7,395 nt of DNA from Natronohydrobacter sp. (GTDB lineage: Bacteria; Pseudomonadota; Alphaproteobacteria; Rhodobacterales; Rhodobacteraceae), in NCBI GenBank assembly GCA_007117255.1, contig SKGU01000039.1, positions 1 to 7,395 of the forward strand. The letters run 5' to 3'. The first letter of the stretch is position 1, and each line of letters begins with the position of its first letter. The notes below the pieces were generated by a model. The model worked only from the letters and a program-made list of their open reading frames with translations. It was not told the DNA's origin and searched no databases. Below are positions 1-5,667 of this stretch, piece by piece. The translations under genes and the position numbers were made by a program.

Positions 1-814
1 GAAAGGGCGGGTTCATGACAATTCCGCCCAGCGGCGCTGGCGGGGGGAAGGTGCAGGCATCTGCCCAGTGAAACCTTGCACGCGGGTCGGAAATCGTGGC
101 GCGCGCCAGAGCGAGGGCCTGCGCTTCCGCCTCGAGCAGATGCATTTCCTCGACGCCTTTGCGCGCCAGACAGGCGGCAGACAGATAGCCCCAGCCCGCG
201 CCCAGATCACCCATGCGTGCGGGCAATGTATCTGGTAACGCTTGCGCCAGAAGTGCAGAGCCGGGGTCAATCCCATCGGCGGAGAAGACCCCCGGCAGGG
301 TCTGAAAGCGCCCCAGAAGGGGGTCTTCCAGCGTCAGGGGTTGCGCGCGCCAGTCGCTGAAATCCGCATCACCGGGGGCAAACCAGAACAGTTTGCCATG
401 CGCTTTCGACACTGTGCCCTGAACTTCGGTGCGCGCGCGCACGGATTTCAGCACAGCCTCGACACCATCGGTTTTCTGTCCATCCACCAGCACCAGAGCG
501 GCGCCTTGTGCGATGGCTTCGGCAATGAGGGCCAAACCTTCTGCTTTGGCGCGTGGCAGGCAGACCAGCGCGACGGGGGCTGCAACAGCGGTCGCACTGA
601 CTGACCAGCCCATCTGCGTCAGCGCATCGAAATCAGGTCGGAAGCTCTGCACCATCTGCACCTCGGCAGGCCTGAGCGGCGCAAAGTCTTCACCTGCGCG
701 CGGCCGATATACAGAAATCGTGCCATCGGGCAGCGACAGGCCGCCGTCAGGGGCAAGCGCCAGCCGGGCCGCGCGCGGCGCGGGGTCGGAGAATATTGGT
801 ATGGTCGGGGTCAT
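1..814 (-). CDS. rsmC: RsmC-family class I SAM-dependent methyltransferase (probable 16S rRNA guanine-N2 methyltransferase), 3' end missing
   Basis: Translating the minus strand from the ATG at 814 gives 271 open codons that run off the left edge. The protein has the two-part RsmC layout: a degenerate N-terminal half (about residues 1-170) and a C-terminal Rossmann methyltransferase domain. Seen directly: the linker motif GVFSADGIDPGS (175-186), the SAM-binding motif I region DLGAGWG (203-209), an acidic LLEAE stretch (226-230) at the expected motif II position, and the catalytic NPPF signature (268-271), after which the window ends. E. coli RsmC has 343 residues, so roughly 60-70 are probably missing. 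Known family members methylate G1207 of 16S rRNA in the cytoplasm; that this one uses the same base is inference, and RlmG-type 23S specificity is the main alternative. It starts 17 bases after the clpS stop, so co-transcription is likely. No good Shine-Dalgarno is visible at a normal distance (AAGGA lies about 20 bases upstream, inside the end of clpS), suggesting translational coupling. No other in-frame start exists after the clpS stop. Confidence 0.85.
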   Translation of the reverse strand, partial: MTPTIPIFSDPAPRAARLALAPDGGLSLPDGTISVYRPRAGEDFAPLRPAEVQMVQSFRPDFDALTQMGWSVSATAVAAPVALVCLPRAKAEGLALIAEAIAQGAALVLVDGQKTDGVEAVLKSVRARTEVQGTVSKAHGKLFWFAPGDADFSDWRAQPLTLEDPLLGRFQTLPGVFSADGIDPGSALLAQALPDTLPARMGDLGAGWGYLSAACLARKGVEEMHLLEAEAQALALARATISDPRARFHWADACTFPPPAPLGGIVMNPPF

Positions 815-831
815 GGCGCGCGCAGCGGCCC

Positions 832-1182
832 TTATTCCTTTTCCAGCGTGCATTGCAGCGGATGTTGGTGACGCCGCGCAAAATCCATCACCTGCGCGAC
901 CTTGGTTTCGGCGACCTCATACGAGAAGACACCGACAACAGCCAGACCTTTCTTGTGCACTGTCAGCATGATGTCGAAGGCCATTGCATGCGACATTCCG
1001 AAAAAGCGTTCCAGCACATGCACGACGAATTCCATCGGGGTATAGTCGTCATTCAGCAGCATCACCTTGTACATGGGCGGGCGCTGGGTGCGCGTGCGTG
1101 TCTTTGTGACGACAGCGCCGTCATTCTCAGGGCCGTTTTTGTCGGTATCTGACAGGACAGGGGCGAAGGGCATAAAGGTCAT
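832..1182 (-). CDS. clpS: ATP-dependent Clp protease adaptor protein ClpS
   Basis: A 116-residue protein that carries the full ClpS signature. ClpS binds the N-terminal domain of ClpA and delivers proteins bearing bulky hydrophobic N-terminal residues (N-end rule substrates) to ClpAP in the cytoplasm. Seen: an unstructured, polar N-terminal extension (about 1-34), then PPMYKVMLLNDDYTPMEFVV with the substrate-pocket residues N44, D45, D46 and M50, the conserved VH at 75-76, the GVFSYEVAETKV block (84-95) and the typical end HPLQCTLEKE. Length fits the family. The ATG at 1182 has a weak AAGAG three bases upstream; an alternative ATG at 1173 would remove only three residues and would put that AAGAG twelve bases away. 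clpA does not follow; the next gene is the RsmC-type methyltransferase. Many alphaproteobacteria have two ClpS paralogues, and which one this is cannot be told from here. Confidence 0.97.
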   Translation of the reverse strand: MTFMPFAPVLSDTDKNGPENDGAVVTKTRTRTQRPPMYKVMLLNDDYTPMEFVVHVLERFFGMSHAMAFDIMLTVHKKGLAVVGVFSYEVAETKVAQVMDFARRHQHPLQCTLEKE

Positions 1183-1212
1183 CTGCTCTTTCAGCGGCTG
1201 GAATGCATGTTA

Positions 1213-1248
1213 ATCTCTCAATATAGCGTAACCTATGGCACAGAAAAG
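1213..1248 (-). promoter_or_regulatory. Possible clpS promoter in the divergent spacer
   Basis: The 93-base spacer between clpS and the HAD gene (1183-1275) must hold signals for both strands. On the minus strand, TATATT (1225 down to 1220) matches the -10 consensus at five of six positions and would place transcription start about 30 bases before clpS. The matching -35 position (CTTTTC) is poor. I see no convincing plus-strand promoter for the HAD gene. This is a weak call. Confidence 0.25.
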
Positions 1249-1275
1249 ACCCATGCCAAAAAGGCAGGATGGAAG

Positions 1276-1980
1276 ATGACCCGCATCACCACGATTGGCT
1301 TTGATGCAGATGATACGCTTTGGCACAACGAGCGCTTCTTTCGCATGACCCAGGATCGTTTCGCAGGCCTGCTTGCCGATTACACAGATCGTGAAACCCT
1401 GATGGCGCGGCTGCTGGACGCAGAGCGGCGCAATCTGGGGCAGTATGGCTTTGGTGTGAAAGGCTTCGTTCTGTCGATGATCGAAACCGCAATCGAAGTG
1501 ACGCAAGAGCGCGTGCCTGCCAGTGTCATTGCCGAATTGCTGGCTGCCGGGCAGGATATGTTGCGCTATCCGATCGACTTGCTGCCGCATGCGCATGAGG
1601 CCGTGTCGGCGCTTGCATCGTCGCACCGTGTGGTTCTGATCACCAAGGGGGATTTGCTTGATCAGGAACGCAAACTGGCGCAATCGGGTCTGGGGAATAT
1701 GTTTGACGCGGTCGAAATCGTCTCGGAGAAGACACCCCGCGTTTATGCTGAAATATTCACCCGCCACGGCGAAGGACCGGAAGCGGCACTTATGGTCGGC
1801 AATTCGATGAAATCGGATGTGATCCCGCCGATCATGGCTGGGGGCTGGGGCGTGCACGTGCCACATGGACTGGAATGGGAGATCGAGGCGGCAGAGCCGC
1901 CAAGCACGCATCCGCGTTTCAGATTGATTGCATCGCTTGGTGAACTGCCGGACCTGATTGGCTGGGTTGACGGCAGTTGA
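1276..1980 (+). CDS. HAD-superfamily hydrolase (phosphatase-like)
   Basis: A 234-residue haloacid dehalogenase-type protein, probably a small-molecule phosphatase of the cytoplasm; the substrate cannot be inferred. Seen: motif I FDADDTLW (9-16) with nucleophile D10 and general acid/base D12, an alpha-helical cap region (about 17-100), motif II VLITKGD (120-126) with T123, motif III lysine K152 in SEKTP, and motif IV VGNSMKSD (174-181) with D181. The first acidic position of motif IV is asparagine (N176). I chose the ATG at 1276 because AGGA (1266-1269) lies six bases upstream and the catalytic motif then starts at the usual distance from the N-terminus. The longer reading from 1207 would add 23 residues unlike the family and push into the clpS promoter area. 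The gene is divergent from clpS and followed by an inverted repeat, so it is probably monocistronic. COG1011-like (YjjG or GS-10 type) is the closest broad class. Confidence 0.9.
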   Translation: MTRITTIGFDADDTLWHNERFFRMTQDRFAGLLADYTDRETLMARLLDAERRNLGQYGFGVKGFVLSMIETAIEVTQERVPASVIAELLAAGQDMLRYPIDLLPHAHEAVSALASSHRVVLITKGDLLDQERKLAQSGLGNMFDAVEIVSEKTPRVYAEIFTRHGEGPEAALMVGNSMKSDVIPPIMAGGWGVHVPHGLEWEIEAAEPPSTHPRFRLIASLGELPDLIGWVDGS

Positions 1981-1995
1981 CCGGCTTAGGGGTGG

Positions 1996-2033
1996 ATATT
2001 GTGGTCCTGTGATCCAATGACACAATATTTTCT
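1996..2033 (+). terminator. AT-rich inverted repeat after the HAD gene, possible weak terminator
   Basis: ATATTGTG (1996-2003) and CACAATAT (2021-2028) are exact 8-bp inverted repeats around a 17-base loop, followed by a T-rich run (TTTTCT, to 2033). The stem starts 16 bases after the HAD stop codon. The arrangement suits a weak intrinsic terminator, but the stem has few GC pairs and the loop is long. A dyad operator for the downstream carboxypeptidase gene is an alternative. Confidence 0.4.
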
Positions 2034-2098
2034 GGATTTTGGTTTAAGAAAACAATAAAACGCATTGAAAATTCATGCTTTTCCTGTGGCGTGCTCCG

Positions 2099-2110
2099 TG
2101 TTATTCTAAT
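2099..2110 (+). promoter_or_regulatory. Possible extended -10 promoter of the carboxypeptidase gene
   Basis: TG at 2099-2100 plus one base is followed by TATTCT (2102-2107), an extended -10 arrangement, overlapping TCTAAT (2105-2110), which matches the -10 consensus at five of six positions. The stretch just upstream (about 2027-2080) is much richer in A and T than anything else in the window, which fits an upstream promoter region. No good -35 hexamer stands at the right distance. It would give a leader of about 50 bases. Confidence 0.3.
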
Positions 2111-2163
2111 CTGCAGCAGTTGACCCGTATAAAAACAATCGCGGGCAAGGACAGAGGCATAGA

Positions 2164-4263
2164 ATGCAGGCGCACCCCACGCGAGTTTTTCGCCATGTCT
2201 TCGCGTTGGCATGGTTCACATTTGCGACATTTGTGGCTGGCGGGGTGCAGGCCGCGCCATATGCAGCCATGGTCATGGACGCGCGCAATGGTGAAGTCAT
2301 CTTCGCGCGCAATCACGACACCAAGCTGCACCCGGCCTCGCTGACCAAGATGATGACACTCTATGTTGCTTTTGAGGCAATCAAGCATGGCGAAGTCACG
2401 CTGGACACGCAGTTCACAACCAGTCAGCGCGCGGCGGGGACATCCTGCGTGTGTCTGGGTCTGCGCCCCGGTCAACGCATTTCGCTGCGCTACCTGATTC
2501 GCGCGGCGGCCCTACGGTCTGCCAATGACGCGTCAGTGGTGATTGCCGAGGGGATTTCCGGCTCTGTCGAGGCGTTTGCCGAGCGGATGACCCGCACCGC
2601 CCGCGCGATGGGCATGCAGAATACAACGTTTCGCAACCCGCATGGGCTGACCCAAGCGGGTCATGTCTCGACCGCGCGCGACATGACCATTCTGGGCCGC
2701 CAGCTTTATTTCGACTATCCGCAATATTTCAACATTTTCTCGCGGCGCAGTGATGATGCGGGCGTGGCGCATGTGCCAAATACCAACCGCCGTTTTCTGG
2801 ATGCCTATTCGGGTGCGAACGGGATCAAGACAGGTTACACGCGCGCGGCAGGCTTCAATCTGACGGCCTCTGCCGAGCGCGGCAGCAAGCACATCATCGC
2901 CACCATGTTTGGCGGCAGCTCGACGGCTGCGCGCAACGCCCATGTGGCAGAGCTTCTCGATATCGGTTTCAGCCGCGCTGCGACACGCGTTGCGACCCGT
3001 GCGCCGCGCACACCGGCCTATCAGGGCCGGGGGACCGTTGCTGTTGCCTCTGCACCTGCCAGCCCACCTGCCAATGGTGATGATGATCCCGGCGCAGCCG
3101 CCAAGACCATCCGTCTGCAAATGGCTGTGCGCAAAAGTCCGCGCCCCTTGCCACGTCCGGTCAAGGCTCCGACTGAAGATCTGTTGCTTGCCGTGCGAGA
3201 GAGCGTCGATACGACGGTTGCCCAACTTGCGGTTGTCGCACAGGATACCAACGCGCCAGAGGTATTGGCCGTAACTCCGCCTGCGCGCGCCACAGTCATG
3301 GCGCCTGAACCGGACCCGACGCCGGAAGAACAGCTTGCGGCCGCGGTCGCGGCGGGTTTCTCGCTGGCTGATCCTGATGAGGTGGTCCTCGATGACCCAG
3401 TCGAGGTTGCTGCCCTCGATGAAAGCGAGGCTGCCGCCGAAGAACTGCCCTTCGCAATGGTTGGGGCCGAAACGGAGATTTCCCAGCAGAGCGATGCTGT
3501 TGAAATCGCTGTCGCTGCGGCCACACAGTCCAGCGTACAGCCCCGCCAGCGGCCCGATACGCTGGATGTCAAGGCTCTGACCCCGGAACCCACAGTGGCA
3601 GAGGCGCAGCCAAGGCCAGAGACTGTGCTGTCGTCAGACTCTGGTGATGAGCCGACCCTTGCGCTTGCCTTGGATCAGTCAGGTGATGGCGTGGTTGATC
3701 TTGGCGACGATGTGACATGGATCGGTGCACCTGACACGATCCTTGGCGAGGAATACACCGCCCTTGCGTCGGTGCATGATGAATCACTGTCGGGTGATGA
3801 GATGGCGATGATGATGGATGTTGTTGAGCCGATGCGCTTCAATGTCGATCTTGACATGCCGCCGCCACCTGTCGTGGCACCGGCGCCTGCTGTCGATCCC
3901 GGAATCGTTCTGACCAGTACGCCGCTCATTGCGCCGGATATTGGCGAACGGCAGGCCATAGCGGCTGTTGTTGAAGCGCATGTAGACAGCGAAACGCGGG
4001 TTGTCTCGCGCCTGTCTACGTCAGATGGGGGGCGCTTATGGGGCGTCTCGCTTGGCCAGTTCAATTCACGCGCAGCCGCCGAGCGCAGCTTGATCACAGT
4101 CAAGATGGCCGAAGCTGCGTCGCTGGGCAATGGGGTCAGCCGTATCCGTCAGGCCAGTGGCCGGTTTGAGGCATCCTTTGCGGGGCTGACACAGGCAGAG
4201 GCAGAGCGCGCCTGTTTGCGCTTGACCGCGCGCGCGATGGATTGCGCTGTCGCGACCCCGTGA
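2164..4263 (+). CDS. D-alanyl-D-alanine carboxypeptidase (serine-type PBP, S11 family) with C-terminal SPOR domain
   Basis: A 699-residue exported penicillin-binding protein. It would remove the terminal D-Ala from peptidoglycan pentapeptides in the periplasm. Seen: an N-terminal signal peptide with hydrophobic core (about 12-27) and probable cleavage after VQA (residue 30); the S11 catalytic triad of motifs S59-L-T-K62, S119-A-N121 and K222-T-G224; and family blocks such as NPHGL (158-162). After about residue 285 comes a linker of some 330 residues rich in Ala, Val, Pro, Asp and Glu. The last 77 residues (from GRLWGVSLGQF at 623) look like a SPOR domain, which binds denuded glycan at the septum. 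The ATG at 2164 has GAGG (2154-2157) six bases upstream and begins directly at a signal peptide. Cysteines stand at 95, 97, 684 and 694. DacA- or DacF-like; I cannot choose between the symbols. The catalytic domain plus SPOR pattern is known in alphaproteobacteria; the linker is longer than I would expect. Confidence 0.93.
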   Translation: MQAHPTRVFRHVFALAWFTFATFVAGGVQAAPYAAMVMDARNGEVIFARNHDTKLHPASLTKMMTLYVAFEAIKHGEVTLDTQFTTSQRAAGTSCVCLGLRPGQRISLRYLIRAAALRSANDASVVIAEGISGSVEAFAERMTRTARAMGMQNTTFRNPHGLTQAGHVSTARDMTILGRQLYFDYPQYFNIFSRRSDDAGVAHVPNTNRRFLDAYSGANGIKTGYTRAAGFNLTASAERGSKHIIATMFGGSSTAARNAHVAELLDIGFSRAATRVATRAPRTPAYQGRGTVAVASAPASPPANGDDDPGAAAKTIRLQMAVRKSPRPLPRPVKAPTEDLLLAVRESVDTTVAQLAVVAQDTNAPEVLAVTPPARATVMAPEPDPTPEEQLAAAVAAGFSLADPDEVVLDDPVEVAALDESEAAAEELPFAMVGAETEISQQSDAVEIAVAAATQSSVQPRQRPDTLDVKALTPEPTVAEAQPRPETVLSSDSGDEPTLALALDQSGDGVVDLGDDVTWIGAPDTILGEEYTALASVHDESLSGDEMAMMMDVVEPMRFNVDLDMPPPPVVAPAPAVDPGIVLTSTPLIAPDIGERQAIAAVVEAHVDSETRVVSRLSTSDGGRLWGVSLGQFNSRAAAERSLITVKMAEAASLGNGVSRIRQASGRFEASFAGLTQAEAERACLRLTARAMDCAVATP

Positions 4264-4286
4264 TCGCTCTGGTCAGACGAGGGCGG

Positions 4287-4305
4287 GGCGCGCTATGACT
4301 GCGCC
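4287..4305 (+). promoter_or_regulatory. GC hairpin touching the dinB start codon
   Basis: GGCGC (4287-4291) and GCGCC (4301-4305) can pair around a nine-base loop, ending immediately before the dinB ATG. The left arm includes part of GGGCGGGG (4281-4288), the only purine-rich stretch that could serve as a ribosome binding site, and it lies far (about 17 bases) from the start. This predicts weak translation initiation. A five-pair stem can arise by chance in GC-rich DNA. Confidence 0.2.
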
Positions 4306-5562
4306 ATGCCCGCATTGTGCCGTGACTGCCTGACCCAATATGATACCGGGCCGCGCTGCCCGTCCTGCCATTCGCCGCGCGTGGTGGCGAATGCGGAATT
4401 GTTCGATCTGTCCATCGCGCATATGGATTGCGATGCGTTTTATGCCAGCGTCGAGAAACGCGACAATCCGGGATTGCGCAACAAGCCTGTGATTGTGGGG
4501 GGCGGCAGTCGGGGTGTGGTGACAACCGCCTGCTACATTGCACGCATCCACGGGGTGCGCTCTGCGATGCCCATGTTCAAGGCGCTCAAGCTCTGCCCGG
4601 AAGCTGTGATCGTGAAGCCGCGCTTTGAGGCATATTCGGCAGCCTCGCGCGAGATCCGTGCAATGATGGAAGAGTTGACCCCGGCCATTGAGCCGCTGTC
4701 TCTGGACGAGGCGTTTCTTGATCTCTCCGGTACAGCGCGATTGCACCACGCGCCGCCCGCTGTAATGCTGGCGCGATTGGTGCAGCGGATGGAGCGCGAG
4801 TTGCGGCTGTCAGGCTCGGTCGGGCTGTCGCATAACAAGTTTTTGGCCAAGATTGCTTCTGATCTGGACAAGCCGCGCGGGTTTTCCGTGATCTCGCAGG
4901 CGGAAACCGCGCAGTTTCTGCGCGGCAAGCCTGTCAGCATCATCTGGGGGGTCGGGTCGGCGACGCGTGCACAACTTGACCGCGCGGGGATCGCATCCAT
5001 TGATGATCTGCTGCGCTGGGATCAGGCGCAGCTTGTCGCGCGGTTCGGCAGCATGGGGTTGCGCCTGTGGCAACTGGCGCGCGGACAGGATGCACGCCGT
5101 GTCGCCCCGGACCGCGCGGTGAAATCCATCTCGAAGGAAACGACATTCGACGCGGATTTGCGCGATGAGGAACTGCTGGACGGTCACGTCTGGCGGCTGG
5201 CCGATCAGGTGTCGGCGCGGGCCAAGGCCAAGGGGCTGGCGGGGCGGGTGGTTACGCTGAAGCTCAAGCGTGCCGATCACCGCATCCTGACGCGTCGGCT
5301 GACGCTGCATGCGCCTACGGCGCTGGCAGATGTGATTTATCGTGCGGCCCGCCCGCTGCTCACTCAGATGATGGCGGCCGCGCCTTTTCGTCTGATTGGT
5401 GTGGGGATATCGGATCTGTCCGCGCTGGACGATGGCCCCGGTTTCAGCGCGGACCTGGCGGACCCGGATGCAGCGCGGCGGGCCGAGGCCGAACGCGCGA
5501 TGGACCGTTTGCGCGCGCGCTTCGGGCCGGACAGTGTGGTCAAGGGGCGGTCGCTGCGTTGA
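4306..5562 (+). CDS. dinB: DNA polymerase IV (Y-family translesion polymerase) with N-terminal Cys4 motif
   Basis: A 418-residue Y-family polymerase, which copies past damaged template bases. Seen: palm motif MDCDAFYASVE (40-50) with metal ligand D41 and Y46 at the steric-gate position, the CYIAR(I/K)xGVRSAMP-type block (76-89), SLDEAFLDLS (132-141) with catalytic D134 and E135, the SVGLSHNKFLAKIASDLDKP block, an IWGVGSAT helix-hairpin-helix region, and a little-finger domain starting near the KSISKETTF segment. All catalytic acids are present. In front of the polymerase core are about 35 extra residues with C5-x2-C8 and C18-x2-C21, a zinc-ribbon-like pattern absent from E. coli Pol IV. The C-terminus (ending KGRSLR) has no obvious clamp-binding motif of the E. 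coli QLVLGL kind. It starts 42 bases after the carboxypeptidase stop, possibly in the same transcript, with a poor ribosome binding site. No LexA-type box is obvious in the 42-base gap. ImuB is excluded because the catalytic acids are intact. Confidence 0.95.
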   Translation: MPALCRDCLTQYDTGPRCPSCHSPRVVANAELFDLSIAHMDCDAFYASVEKRDNPGLRNKPVIVGGGSRGVVTTACYIARIHGVRSAMPMFKALKLCPEAVIVKPRFEAYSAASREIRAMMEELTPAIEPLSLDEAFLDLSGTARLHHAPPAVMLARLVQRMERELRLSGSVGLSHNKFLAKIASDLDKPRGFSVISQAETAQFLRGKPVSIIWGVGSATRAQLDRAGIASIDDLLRWDQAQLVARFGSMGLRLWQLARGQDARRVAPDRAVKSISKETTFDADLRDEELLDGHVWRLADQVSARAKAKGLAGRVVTLKLKRADHRILTRRLTLHAPTALADVIYRAARPLLTQMMAAAPFRLIGVGISDLSALDDGPGFSADLADPDAARRAEAERAMDRLRARFGPDSVVKGRSLR

Positions 5563-5573
5563 GGGCGCTGGCA

Positions 5574-5600
5574 TAAGGTGCGTGCTGAGCACGCACCTTA
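5574..5600. repeat. Perfect 12-bp inverted repeat (hairpin) after dinB
   Basis: TAAGGTGCGTGC (5574-5585) and GCACGCACCTTA (5589-5600) are exact reverse complements around the loop TGA. It begins 11 bases after the dinB stop. The hairpin is very stable, but neither strand shows a T-run after it, so it is not a standard intrinsic terminator by itself. It may end or protect the dinB transcript, or be a copy of a dispersed intergenic palindrome. Confidence 0.85.
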
Positions 5601-5617
5601 CTTACTGCTGTCGCATG

Positions 5618-5647
5618 AAAAAAGGCCCCGCGTGATGCGGGGCCTTT
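5618..5647 (-). terminator. Intrinsic terminator of amtB
   Basis: AAAGGCCCCGC (5621-5631) and GCGGGGCCTTT (5637-5647) form an 11-bp GC-rich stem with a five-base loop. Read on the minus strand, the stem is followed by a run of T that reaches TTTTTT (5623 down to 5618). It lies 20 bases past the amtB stop codon. On the plus strand the stem is followed by only three T then CGG, so it may also stop dinB transcripts but less efficiently. Confidence 0.92.
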
Positions 5648-5667
5648 CGGTCTGTTTGGGTCGATGA

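Noticed and set aside
13..276. An 87-codon minus-strand frame near the left edge
   Set aside because: It is in a different frame from the methyltransferase, whose motifs (GVFSADG, DLGAGWG, NPPF) lie across the same bases.
76..971. Plus-strand frames across the methyltransferase and clpS region
   Set aside because: The minus strand carries an uninterrupted reading frame with RsmC motifs up to NPPF at the left edge, plus a complete clpS. The plus frames have no recognisable content.
1207..1275. A 23-residue N-terminal extension of the HAD protein
   Set aside because: The ATG at 1276 has a well-placed AGGA and yields the normal family N-terminus. The extension has no family similarity that I recognise.
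1210..2025. Long open frame (271 codons) on the minus strand opposite the HAD gene
   Set aside because: It mirrors the HAD coding sequence, is rich in Arg, His and Gln as antisense frames in GC-rich DNA usually are, and shows no recognisable motif.
2120..2133. TTGACC followed by TATAAA as a promoter
   Set aside because: The two elements are only two bases apart instead of about 17, so they cannot serve together as -35 and -10.
2533..3593. Minus-strand open frames of 230 and 190 codons opposite the carboxypeptidase gene
   Set aside because: The plus strand carries catalytic motifs and a signal peptide through this region. The antisense products are low-complexity Ser/Ala/Thr or Arg-rich sequences with no family features.
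4810..5592. Minus-strand frame of 260 codons opposite dinB
   Set aside because: It is a shadow of the polymerase gene: very Arg/Gln/Pro-rich, without domains, and it would overlap the hairpin after dinB.
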